NCBI RefSeq assembly: GCF_003243515.1
Contig: NZ_QFRA01000004.1
Span: 47,991 to 111,990, forward strand
Source of the DNA: Corynebacterium kroppenstedtii
GTDB lineage: Bacteria > Actinomycetota > Actinomycetes > Mycobacteriales > Mycobacteriaceae
Direction: 5' to 3'
Length of the DNA: 64,000 nt
Shown here one piece after another: positions 26,960 through 36,446 of this stretch. Position 1 is the stretch's first letter. The number at the start of each line of letters is the position of its first letter. Both the position numbers and the translations under genes were made by a program. The notes below the pieces were generated by a model, which did not search any database, was not told where the DNA came from, and saw only the letters and a list, made by a program, of their open reading frames with translations.

Positions 26960-28629
26960 ATGAATGCTGACTATGAAAAGGCCGGGTACGACAAGGCTGA
27001 GTCTTCCTTAGCCCCAGCACTGTTGGTCACCGGATGCACGTCAGACGCTGGCAAATCGGTCGTCGTTGCTGGGATGTGCCGGTCATTGGCACGTCGTGGC
27101 TATCGCGTCGCGCCTTTTAAAGCACAGAACATGTCGAACAATTCGGCCGTCGTGTTGGCGACTGATTATTCAGTAGGTGCGAGCAACTCGGATAGTGGGG
27201 AAGCGGCCTCGTATCCGGCTTCTCACCACGGAGATGGCCGACGTCTCGTCGCTGGGGAAATCGGCAGAGCCCAAGCATTGCAAGCTTTCGCTGCGGGAGT
27301 GACTCCCAGCGTCGACATGAACCCAGTTCTGCTGAAACCGGAGGCAGACCGTCGAAGCCAACTAGTGCTTCGCGGAGTCGCAACCGGCACCGTCGGCGCG
27401 CGAGATTACATTGAACACCGCACGCACTTGCGTGAGGTCAGCGTTCAAGCCTTGGAGTCGCTTCGCCGCGAATACGATGTGGTCATCTGTGAAGGGGCGG
27501 GTTCTCCAGCAGAAATTAACCTCCGGCACACCGACATCGCGAACATGGGGCTGGCAGAAGCTGCAGATCTTCCCGTCGTCCTTGTCGGCGATATCGACCG
27601 CGGTGGTGTGCTCGCGCACTTTTTTGGCACGTACTTCATTCTCGACCAGGCTGATCGCGACCGATTCCAAGGTTTCATTGTCAACAAGTTCCGCGGTGAC
27701 GTCGGCATCCTCCAGCCTGGATTGGACGAAGTCACGCGTCGAACCGGTGTTCCGACGCTCGGTGTCATCCCATTCGTTGACGGTCTCTGGATAGATGCTG
27801 AAGATTCGCTTTCGGGCGCCAGTGGGCGAGTGGGCCAGGGGAATCCGCCGATTGGAACCGACACTATACGGGTAGCCGCTGTTCGCCTGCCTCGGGTGTC
27901 GAACAGCACCGATATTGAGGCTCTATCGTGCGAGCCTGGCGTTGATGTGGAATGGGCCACCTCGCCTGCGGCTATTGCCTCGGCGGATTTAGTGGTCATT
28001 CCGGGGTCGAAGTCCACGATCCACGACTTAGAGTGGCTGAAGAAAACAGCTGGCCCTCAGCTTCAGGAACGTTACCGCGCTGGCCGGCCGATTTTGGGAA
28101 TATGTGGGGGATTCCAGATGCTCTGTCACTCCATTATGGCCCCCGTCGAGTCTGGCCATTCTGAACCCGTCGCCGGCTTGGATTTCTTGGACATCGATAT
28201 CGAGTTTTCCCAGAAAAAACACTGGCTAATCACGGTACAGCGTTTGAGATCCACCACGGTCGAGTTGTCCGTCAAAACTGCTCGGGGTGGATCGGGCCAC
28301 TTACCGACGACGGGGGCCCAGGTGCCGGGGACTTAGGCGACCATGCAGGTCCCGACAGTCATGTGAGCGGTGCAGCGTGGACAGCACGCTATGAAGGAGC
28401 ACATGATAAAGCCGTGTGGGGCACACACCGGCACGGGCAGTTAGAGGTCGACTCTTTCCGACGTCAATTCCTCCGTGATGTTGCCCAGACATGCGGCTTA
28501 TCCGGATTCGTCCCCGGACACGTCAGTTTCCATGATTCTCGCGCTGAGCAGGTCGACCGGTTAGCCGATGCAGTGGACGCAGTCCTGGGCGACGACTGGC
28601 CTGAACGATTGGGAATCGTGACAACCTAG
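26960..28629 (+). pseudogene. cobQ: Cobyric acid synthase, frameshifted at A6 run
   Basis: Amidotransferase amidating four carboxylates of adenosylcobyrinic diamide. Part one: synthetase domain (LLVTGCTSDAGKSVVVAGMCRSLARRGYRVAPFKAQNMSNNSAV), DIDRGGVLAHFFGT, and the glutaminase Cys in LGICGGFQM. It leaves frame at AAAAAA 28214-28219 and ends at 28336. In the next frame the missing C-terminus is read without a break: GTAFEIHHGRVV ... GTHRHGQLE ... to the stop at 28629, including the catalytic His of GTHRHG. One additional A restores FSQKKTLANHGTAFEIHH. Converges tail to tail with the MFS gene, overlapping 4 bases. Confidence 0.85.
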
Positions 28630-30030
28630 CTGGCGTTACTGACGCTATTTCGTGCTGCGTCGTCAATATGTCCACATCTGCGTCCAATGAGTGCGATGAA
28701 TACTGGTGAAAGAACGGCTACTACGTACACGACGCCGAAGGATCCGCCTGTCGACAGAGGCACGAGGGTGTGAACAAGAGTTGCCGCCGCGACCGCCATC
28801 GTCATCCTGGTCATGCCTGATACCTGCAGCGCAGAGCCCATGAAGCCGGCTCTATCGGGCGGGGACAAGCTCAATGCTGCCGAGTTGATGCGTGGGTAGC
28901 TGTACCCCACACCAAACCCGGTCACTGTCCAAAACGCTGTTATCCACACCCAATGCGCCCCGGATGCGCTGCTAATACCGACGCCGGCGGCGCCGATCCC
29001 CATGACCCGCGGCGGAAATCCACAGCGTCACGGGTAGTGACCGCGGTTTGGCGCTCGACTGCATTTGCGATCCGATAAACCAGGTAATTCCCGTTCCCGT
29101 CAGCGCGAGCCCAGTCAGCGTCGGTGGCAATCCGTCACGACGCGCCAAAAGCAGAGGGATGAGTGCTTCGAGCCCGAAGAAAGCGTCGAAAAGGAACCTC
29201 AGAAGAACCATCGACGGAACATCACCCGCGGCGCGGAACGTGCCGACGGGTACTAGCGGGCGAATCGCGACGGCGGTCACGCCTGTGGCGAGGAGGAAGA
29301 TCAGAACTCCCCATGCTGAGAAATCACCGGAAATTGAGAGCGGGTAGGACGCTATCGCGATAACGAGCGCCGCGATGAGCATCTTCGTTGCGTTGCGATG
29401 ATCCGTCTCACGCGTTAATGGCGTCGTCGCGTGAGGGAGGAGAGGGAACACAATGATCGACGCCACAGCTGAGATGCCGAAAAGCCAATGCCAGCTGAGG
29501 CTCTCGGTAATAATCCCCGCAACCCCAGGCCCAACGAGTGTGGGGATCACCCACGCACCAGCCAAGGCCGCGAACATTTTCGTCTGCAGCTGGGAGGGGT
29601 AGATGACGGCGATAATCGCGTAGATGGCCACCACGATGGCGCCTCCGCCGAGCCCCTGGAGCACGCGTGCGACGAGGAAGATCGGCATCGTCGGGGTGAT
29701 AACAGCGAGTACCAGGCCTGCTACAAATAAGAGGCCGGACCCCCGCAATGTTCTCATTGCTCCCCGGGAGTCGGCGAGCATTCCGCCAGCCACCATGGCG
29801 AAGATGGACGCTGCCGTTGCCGCGGTGAACGTCAACGTATATGCGGTTCCCCCTGGTGCTCCCAGGCTTGCGGTGATGGTGGGCATGACGGACATGACTG
29901 CCGTCTGGTCAAACGCAGCAATGGTAATGAGCGTTATCAACCCGATCGTGAGAGCACGATATTGCGATGAGAGTAGGCCTTCCTGGGCGTCGGACGTCGA
30001 CCCCTTGAGAGCAAACCTATTTCCAGCCAT
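28626..30030 (-). pseudogene. MFS drug-exporter-like protein, frameshifted
   Basis: Major-facilitator transporter of the drug:H+ antiporter type. The N-terminal frame (30030 down to 28972) has AFDQTAVMSVMPTITASLG, GMLADSRGAMRTLRGSGLLFVAGL (motif A-like) and RVLQGLGGGAIVVAIYAIIAVIYP, with at least nine membrane helices. It leaves frame at GGG (29006-29008 on the plus strand). A second frame (29003 down to 28626) continues MGIGAAGVGI... with GVGYSYPRINSAALSLSPPDRAGFMGSALQVSG. Removing one G joins them as ISAAVMGIGAAGVG. It lies 34 bases downstream of mtr on the same strand and may share its transcript. Substrate unknown. Confidence 0.75.
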
Positions 30031-30064
30031 AGATTGAGCAGTTACCTCTACACTTCTTCTTTCG

Positions 30065-31693
30065 CTAATTGACCACCTGTTTATATACGACGATGGGCGT
30101 GTAGGGCCACTCGCCCCACTGTGGGACTACAGCGGGGCTATACGTGTGGGATTCCAGATCCAGCCCAAGGAGAGCATTTTCATTGACCTCCGATAGTGCC
30201 GGGTGGATCCAGTACTGTCCCTCGGGCACCTCGGGGACGGTCAGTTTCTGCTCCATCATGGTGATGAATTGGTGAATCAATGTTGTGGCTTGAGGCCCGA
30301 TGATGTGGGCACCCAGCAGCTGTTTACTCGTCGTATCAGCAATGAGTTTCACAAACCCAGTGGTATCTTCCATCGCCCAGCCATAGGCCACATCGCCATA
30401 ATTCTGCGTCTTCACGGCCACGGTCGTGCCATTGTTGTCCGCCCAGTTCCGCGCTTCCTCCTCCATCATACCGACGGTCGCGATCTGCGGATGAGTAAAC
30501 ACTCCTGCAGGAACAAACGTATGGTGGAAGGCCTGTTTACCAGCATCGGAGCCGCTTGTGGCTATCTCTCCCATGCCGGCTCGTGCTTCGTCAGGGCTTT
30601 CCAAGAGCCCCATATCAAGCAAAACATTGTGTTTGACGACCTTCGCCTCGTGATTGGCCACGTGCTTCAGCTGGTATGGCGACGACACATCGCCAAGCGT
30701 CCACACACCGGGAGCGGTCGTTTCGCCGTACTCATTGACGACGATTCGCCCGCCATCATCAAGGTCCATGCCGGCCTCAGTAACGTTGAGGAGGTCGCCG
30801 TTGGGGGTTCGTCCCATGGCGACGAGAAGCGTCTCGGCGCTGACTGTGGTTCCGTCGTCGAGAGTCAGGGTGACTCCCTCGGTGTTTTCTGTCTTTCTTT
30901 CCGCCTTGGTGACGGTTCGGCCAAGGTATGTTGTCCACCGCTCGGAAGCGATCTCAGTGAAGCGCTCCGAAATGTCCGCCTCGAACCGCTTGAGCAAATG
31001 AGGCGACCGGTTGATGATGGTCACGTCCACCCCGAGCGCGCTGAAGACGTGGGCAAACTCGGCGGCGATAACCCCACCACCGAGAATGATCATTGATGAG
31101 GGAAGATCAGGGATCCGGAGGATATCTTCATTCGTGTGGTAGGGCACGTCTGAATCCGTAATCACGGATGGAATGAATGGCCGCGAACCTGCCGCCACGA
31201 TAATGCGATCCGCTGTGATCGTGACGGGCTGATCACCTTGCCCGGTCGCCAGAGTCCGTGGACCGATAAAACGAGCGAACTGGTCGTAGACATCCACTGT
31301 CGGGTTTTCATCGCCACGGCGGTATTCTTCGCCACCGCGGGCAATAGGGTCGATACGACGCTCAAAAATACGACGCACGATGGCGGGCCAATCGACCCCG
31401 TCAACGTGGGCATGCACCCCGTACCGTTCGGATTCCCGCGCAGCCTCCGCAATATCGGCCGCATACACATACATCTTGGTGGGAATACAGCCAACATTCA
31501 GGCACGTCCCGCCGAACGTTCCCTTTTCGACGATAGCGATCCGCTTATCACCGAACTCAGGCCCCGGAATCATATTGCCGGACCCCGTCCCGATAATCAT
31601 GAGGTCATAGTGCCGCGTCGGCGCTTCGGGGCCATTGTGGACGGGTTGAGGAATGACAGGATTATTGCGCTCAGCCGTCGAGGTTGCAGCCAT
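30065..31693 (-). CDS. mtr: Mycothione reductase
   Basis: FAD- and NADPH-dependent disulfide reductase that regenerates mycothiol from mycothione. N-terminal FAD site MIIGTGSGNMIPG, redox-active Cys64 and Cys69 in GGTCLNVGCIPTK, NAD(P)-binding ILGGGVIAAEFAHVFSALG, and the C-terminal interface with YWIHPALSEVNENALLGL. At 542 residues it is longer than typical mycothione reductases (about 460-470), with a 25-residue N-terminal extension and about 36 extra residues after NALLGL. Divergent from mqo, as in mycobacteria and corynebacteria. Works with inositol phosphate synthase (39825), which feeds mycothiol synthesis. Confidence 0.9.
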   Translation of the reverse strand: MAATSTAERNNPVIPQPVHNGPEAPTRHYDLMIIGTGSGNMIPGPEFGDKRIAIVEKGTFGGTCLNVGCIPTKMYVYAADIAEAARESERYGVHAHVDGVDWPAIVRRIFERRIDPIARGGEEYRRGDENPTVDVYDQFARFIGPRTLATGQGDQPVTITADRIIVAAGSRPFIPSVITDSDVPYHTNEDILRIPDLPSSMIILGGGVIAAEFAHVFSALGVDVTIINRSPHLLKRFEADISERFTEIASERWTTYLGRTVTKAERKTENTEGVTLTLDDGTTVSAETLLVAMGRTPNGDLLNVTEAGMDLDDGGRIVVNEYGETTAPGVWTLGDVSSPYQLKHVANHEAKVVKHNVLLDMGLLESPDEARAGMGEIATSGSDAGKQAFHHTFVPAGVFTHPQIATVGMMEEEARNWADNNGTTVAVKTQNYGDVAYGWAMEDTTGFVKLIADTTSKQLLGAHIIGPQATTLIHQFITMMEQKLTVPEVPEGQYWIHPALSEVNENALLGLDLESHTYSPAVVPQWGEWPYTPIVVYKQVVN

Positions 31694-32104
31694 TGAACGT
31701 CCTTTCTATATCGATGACATGCGAATGATGCCGTCGCTTTATCATGCGCACGCGAGTCTACATTTCGACTAACACCGCAGAGGCGAGTCCTGTTCCCACG
31801 TGGCCTCATTAACGGTAGCTTTGGACTTCCCCCGTTTAAGGGTGCTGATGATATGTAAATGGTCATTATGTTGGGCTTTTCACGACGGTTATACCGTGCC
31901 TGTCCTCCCCGCCGGGTACTCTCAAACGGTGGGATGGTTCCGCGTTGGGATCGACCCACGATTCATGGTTCTTGACCGTGACGGGTCACCATAGCAATTG
32001 GCCGCGGGCCGTTTTGCGCAATATGACAGACCAGAACGAATAACAACTCGCTTCTCTTACCGGCGTCGCGTTGGTTCGCGGCGCTTCGAAGGATGATGGA
32101 AATC
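31694..32104. other. mtr-mqo divergent intergenic region
   Basis: About 410 bases without a supported gene. It should hold both promoters. A perfect palindrome GTGAC-GG-GTCAC (31978-31989) directly follows a TTGACC (31973-31978) that could be a -35 hexamer for mqo, which would place an operator in the spacer. The spacing (four bases) does not fit the usual GlxR/CRP site. No riboswitch recognised. Confidence 0.4.
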
Positions 32105-33601
32105 GTGTCAGAATCCACTGATCGCGTAGGAAAAGGAACCGATACCGACGTCGTGCTCATCGGTGCCGGAATTATCAGCTCTACGCTAAGTACTTTGCTC
32201 AAAGAGCTTCAACCGGATTGGGATCAGGTGATCCTGGAGCGTCTTGATATTCCGGCGGGGGAGTCGTCGTCACCATGGAATAATGCGGGCACTGGCCACT
32301 CGGCACTGTGTGAGCTGAACTACACGCAGGAAGTCAATGGCGATATTGACATTACAAAAGCGGTGAGTGTGAACGAGAAGTTCCAGATCTCTCGCCAATT
32401 CTGGAGCTACCTCATTGAGGAAAATAAGCTAGGCAATCCGCGTGAGTTCATTAACAAGTGCCCCCACATGTCGTTCGGGCACAGCGGTGAGCAGGTCCGT
32501 TTCCTCCGTAAGCGTTTTGATGTTCTCAGCAAGCACCCCTTGTTCCCGGGGATGCACTTCACGGATGACAACGAAAAGTTCGCTGAGAAACTGCCCCTGA
32601 TGGCGCGCGGCCGTGACTACACGGAACCAGTGGCAATTTCGTGGACCAACGAGGGCACGGATATTAACTTCGGTGCCTTGACTCGCCAATATATTGACTA
32701 CGTCACCCAGAATGGTGTCGAAATCCGGTATGGCAATGAGGTCCAAAACATCTCCCGCGAGGGCAGTCACTGGAAGGTGACCTCGAAGAACCTTCACACC
32801 GGGGACACATCGGTCATTACCGCAAACTTCGTCTTTGTCGGTGCGGGCGGAATGGCTCTGCCGCTCCTGGAGAAAGCCGGTATCCCGGAAATTAAGGGCT
32901 ACGGTGGCTTCCCCGTGTCCGGCGCCTGGTTGCGCTGCACCAACGAGGACTTGATTAAGCAGCACGCTGCGAAGGTGTATGGCAAGGCATCCGTGGGTGC
33001 TCCGCCGATGTCGGTACCGCACTTGGATACCCGCATCATCGACGGGAAACGTGGCCTTTTGTTCGGCCCCTACGCTGGCTGGACACCGAAGTTCCTTAAG
33101 AAGGGCAGCTTCTTGGACCTGCCGAAGTCCCTGCGTCCGGGCAACATCGCGTCGCTGGTCGGCGTCGGCCTTCAGGAATTCGGCCTCACCCGTTACCTCG
33201 TGGAAGAGGTTCTAAAGAACCAGACCGCTCGTGTGGAATCGCTCCGTGAGTACATGCCGTCGGCTCGCGCCGAGGACTGGGAGCTGGTTACCGCTGGTCA
33301 GCGCGTTCAGGTCATCAAACCGATCGGTGCGCCGAAGTTTGGGTCATTGGAGTTCGGAACCGCGGTGATCTCGAGCAACGACGGTTCCATCGCCGGTTTG
33401 ATGGGTGCATCGCCGGGAGCCTCGATCGCTCCGTCGGCAATGATCGAACTGCTGGAGCGGTGCTTCGGCAGCAAGATGATCGAGTGGGCACCGAAGATCA
33501 AGGAAATGGTGCCGTCGTACGGCAAGTTGATGTCACGTCACACCGATCTGTTCCACGAGCAGTGGGATCGTTCGCAGAAGGTATTGCAGCTGGAATCCTA
33601 A
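32105..33601 (+). CDS. mqo: Malate:quinone oxidoreductase
   Basis: FAD-dependent peripheral membrane enzyme oxidising malate to oxaloacetate and passing electrons to menaquinone. FAD motif DVVLIGAGIISSTLSTLL near residue 15, followed by ESSSPWNNAGTGHSALCELNYT, the family signature. VGAPPMSVPHLDTR and GASPGASIAPSAMIELLERCFG are also conserved. About 498 residues, normal. GTG at 32105 gives an N-terminus of the usual form (SESTDRV...); ATGs at 32093 and 32096 are in frame. Followed by a strong terminator. Confidence 0.94.
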   Translation: MSESTDRVGKGTDTDVVLIGAGIISSTLSTLLKELQPDWDQVILERLDIPAGESSSPWNNAGTGHSALCELNYTQEVNGDIDITKAVSVNEKFQISRQFWSYLIEENKLGNPREFINKCPHMSFGHSGEQVRFLRKRFDVLSKHPLFPGMHFTDDNEKFAEKLPLMARGRDYTEPVAISWTNEGTDINFGALTRQYIDYVTQNGVEIRYGNEVQNISREGSHWKVTSKNLHTGDTSVITANFVFVGAGGMALPLLEKAGIPEIKGYGGFPVSGAWLRCTNEDLIKQHAAKVYGKASVGAPPMSVPHLDTRIIDGKRGLLFGPYAGWTPKFLKKGSFLDLPKSLRPGNIASLVGVGLQEFGLTRYLVEEVLKNQTARVESLREYMPSARAEDWELVTAGQRVQVIKPIGAPKFGSLEFGTAVISSNDGSIAGLMGASPGASIAPSAMIELLERCFGSKMIEWAPKIKEMVPSYGKLMSRHTDLFHEQWDRSQKVLQLES

Positions 33602-33614
33602 ACGGCTATTGAGC

Positions 33615-33654
33615 ACGGCCTGGAATCGGTGAATGTTCGGTTCCGGGCCGTTTT
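33615..33654 (+). terminator. Rho-independent terminator after mqo
   Basis: ACGGCC-t-GGAA-t-CG pairs with CG-g-TTCC-g-GGCCGT between 33615 and 33651, followed by TTTT. Long, GC-rich stem; clear terminator. Confidence 0.85.
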
Positions 33655-33739
33655 CTCGTACCTTTCACTTGTCGCATCTTAGTGTTTATTATCAGTGGCG
33701 GTAAACCGTTCACGGTAGGAAGCCTCTAGAGTAGGAAGT

Positions 33740-35693
33740 ATGCTGCCTTCGTCACACAGCGTTTCGCTTTTCCCTTTTAGTGCCGTGGTTGGGCAGGACC
33801 AGCTGAAACTAGCGCTGATCTTGACCGCTATTTCTCCCCGCATCGGCGGTGTCGTTGTTAGAGGCGAAAAAGGCACAGCGAAGACGACGACAGTCCGCGC
33901 TTTCTCCCGGATGCTTCCGGACCCGAAAGCGAAGGTTGTCAACCTTCCGTTGGGCGCCACGGAAGACCGTGTGGTGGGCTCTATTGATGTCGAGCGCGTC
34001 CTCACCACCGGCCATGCTGAATACCAGCCCGGCTTGCTCAGTGAAGCCAACGGGGGAGTGCTGTACGTTGATGAAATTAACCTGCTGGCAGACCATTTAG
34101 TCGATATCATTCTCGACGCTGCAGCAACCGGCCACATCAGCATCGAACGCGACGCGGTCTCCCACACGGAGGACACCGACTTTGTCCTCGTCGGCACGAT
34201 GAACCCGGAAGAAGGGGAGCTGCGTCCGCAACTCTTGGACCGGTTTGGTTTGGCTGTCGACGTTTCCGCGTCGCGTGACACCAAGTCGCGGACGGAAGTA
34301 ATGCGCCGGCGGTTAGCCTTCGATGAGAACCCCGAGGAATTCCTCGAGCAGTGGGCCGATGCCGAGAGGGACATCGCAACGCGCATTGTCGCTGCTAAAG
34401 AACGTGTGACAGAAGTAGAACTCACCGACGTCGTCTTGGGGCGAATCGCATCCATCTGTGCATCTTTTGATGTCGATGGCATGCGCGCAGACCTCGTCAT
34501 TGCCCGTGCCGCCGCAGCTCACGCTGCCTGGGAAGGCCGGACAACGATCAAGGACTCGGACATTAAAGTCGCGGCCGAATTGGCGCTCCCGCACCGCCGT
34601 CGGGACCCCTTCGATTCCCCTGATATCAGCGACGACGAGCTCGACGAAGCCTTGGACCGCGCACGCGATGAGGTTCCCGACGAGCCTGATGACGACACCG
34701 CGCCGGACACCGCCGATGACAGTGATGGTGACGTCGATACTAACGATGTCGACGACACCAGCGATGATGTCGATTCGGATGAGACACCGGATCCAAGCGC
34801 TGAGCAGCCCACCCCGCAGCAGAACAAGCCCGATGCGGACAACGACGACAACCGCGGTCCGGCACCGCAGGAAGGAGGCCGCGCCGCCCAGGGCGCGCCT
34901 TTTCGCCGCTAGGCTTGTTCAGCTTCAGAAATTGGGCCAGGTTGAATCCACCGCACTGGGGCGCCGATCGCATGCCATCTCAGCGCACGGTTCAACTATC
35001 CGAGCAGTACGAGACGGCCACGGTTTCAACGTCGTCGGGACGGTCCTCGCCGCGGCAGATCGTGGAGCGCGGATCGACAATCACACTCACCGTGTTCCTC
35101 TGGAATCGAATGACGTGCGCGGGAGTATTCGTCGAGGATCGGAAGCAAACCTCGTCGTGTTCCTCGTGGATGCCTCAGGGTCGATGGCAGCGCGCGACCG
35201 TCTCTCAGCGGTGACAGGGGCGATTATGTCGATGCTGACCGATGCTTATCAGCGCCGCGACAAGGTTGCGGTGATCACGATCCACGGGTCGGAAGCGACA
35301 GTCGTCCTTCCTCCGACGCGGTCGATTACGATCGCTGCCCGTCGTCTAGCCGACGTCAAAACAGGTGGACGTACACCGTTGGCCGCTGGGCTTGATAAAG
35401 CCTATGAGTTAATCACCCGCGAACACTATCGCGAGCCTGGCCGCAGAGCCATCCTCATGTGCCTATCGGATGGGCGTGCCAATGGCAAAGGTGGCCTCGC
35501 CGCCGCCGAAGCAGCAGCTCGTCGTATCGCTCGTCGAGGGCTCGCCGGGAGCGTCGTCATCGATTGTGAACGCCAAGGTCGGGTGCGTTTAGGTTTAGCA
35601 TCGCGGTTAGCGGCTTACCTTCATGCCCCGTATGTTCGGTTAGATGAGTTGTCGGCCGATAATCTAGGTGGAGTCATCAAGACGTTGAGCTAG
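33740..35693 (+). pseudogene. ChlI/ChlD-type chelatase (AAA+ and VWA fusion), frameshifted
   Basis: Fusion of a magnesium-chelatase-type AAA+ domain and a von Willebrand A domain, normally about 650 residues, encoded beside cobO/cobB and presumed to help cobalt or magnesium insertion. Part one has Walker A VRGEKGTAKTTT, VLYVDEINLLADHLV (Walker B), LDRFGLAVDV, then a long Asp-rich linker, and ends at TAG 34910-34912. The VWA part (ARLVQLQKLGQVES ... VFLVDASGSMAARDRLSAVTGA with the DxSxS MIDAS motif) is in the next frame to 35693. Removing one base, for example from T4 at 34900-34903, restores APFAARLVQLQ. Three of five clustered cobalamin genes here are interrupted. Confidence 0.8.
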
Positions 35694-35733
35694 TACGTTG
35701 CGTTAGAACGTCGAGCCAGAGCGTCGGGCCAAA
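35682..35733. repeat. Four degenerate 13-bp tandem copies at the chelatase gene end
   Basis: Copies ACGTTGAGCTAGT, ACGTTGCGTTAGA, ACGTCGAGCCAGA and GCGTCGGGCCAAA run head to tail. The first copy contains the stop codon of the chelatase gene, so the array seems to have grown from the gene end. Confidence 0.5.
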
Positions 35734-35825
35734 GCAACCACTCCGCTTAACCCTGAATAAGCACAGCGATAATTGGATAGACGCACGCGCGCAGGTAATG
35801 ACAGTCGCTGAGGAGAGAAACGACA

Positions 35826-36446
35826 ATGCCCAAAGGAAAAGTTGATCCCGCGAACATCCCCAACGACGGATTAACAACACGACAGCGACGGATGCTCCCA
35901 GTCACCGCAGTCAACACCGGCGATGGCAAAGGAAAATCCACAGCTGCTTTCGGCATGGCCCTGCGCGCATGGAACCAAGGGATGAGCATCGGCGTCTTCC
36001 AGTTCGTCAAATCCGCAAAATGGCGGGTCGGCGAGGAAGCCGTCTTCCGGAAACTGGGGGAACTTCACGACGGGACCGGCGTCGGCGGACCCGTCGAATG
36101 GCACAAAATGGGCGAAGGATGGTCATGGTCCCGGACCAAGGGAACCGAAGACGACCACGCGCGCAATGCCCTCGATGGATGGCATGAGGTTGCCCGACGG
36201 CTCCAAGAGGAAACCCACGATTTTTACGTTCTCGACGAATTCACGTATCCCATGGCATGGGGATGGGTCCCTGTTGAAGAAGTAGCCGAGACGCTCCGGA
36301 ACCGCCCCGGCACCCAACACGTCGTCATTACCGGCCGGCGCGCACCACAAGAAATCATTGACGTTGCGGACCTTGTGACCAAGATGGAAAAAATCAAGCA
36401 CCCCATGGATCAAGGGCGAAAAGGCCAGAAAGGCATCGAGTGGTAG
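35826..36446 (+). CDS. cobO: Cob(I)yrinic acid a,c-diamide adenosyltransferase (CobO type)
   Basis: Transfers the 5'-deoxyadenosyl group from ATP to the reduced corrinoid. The P-loop VNTGDGKGKSTAAFGMALRAW is near residues 29-49; VLDEFTYPMAWGWVP and VITGRRAPQEIIDVADLVTKMEKIKHP are typical. 206 residues, complete. ATG at 35826 has GAGGAGAG about 10 bases upstream. It overlaps cobB by 7 bases, so translation is coupled. Confidence 0.93.
   Translation: MPKGKVDPANIPNDGLTTRQRRMLPVTAVNTGDGKGKSTAAFGMALRAWNQGMSIGVFQFVKSAKWRVGEEAVFRKLGELHDGTGVGGPVEWHKMGEGWSWSRTKGTEDDHARNALDGWHEVARRLQEETHDFYVLDEFTYPMAWGWVPVEEVAETLRNRPGTQHVVITGRRAPQEIIDVADLVTKMEKIKHPMDQGRKGQKGIEW

Noticed and set aside
31973..31990. GTGAC-GG-GTCAC as a GlxR/CRP site
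   Set aside because: CRP-type sites need TGTGA-N6-TCACA; the spacing here is four bases. Kept only as a generic palindrome.
34458..34890. Long second frame overlapping the chelatase AAA+ part
   Set aside because: Only its part after about 34900 (VWA domain) resembles a protein; the earlier part is a shadow of the Asp-rich linker.
26927..36440. Cobalamin riboswitch upstream of the cob genes
   Set aside because: Gaps before cobQ (33 bases) and cobO (about 130 bases) are too short, and no B12-box-like core was seen.
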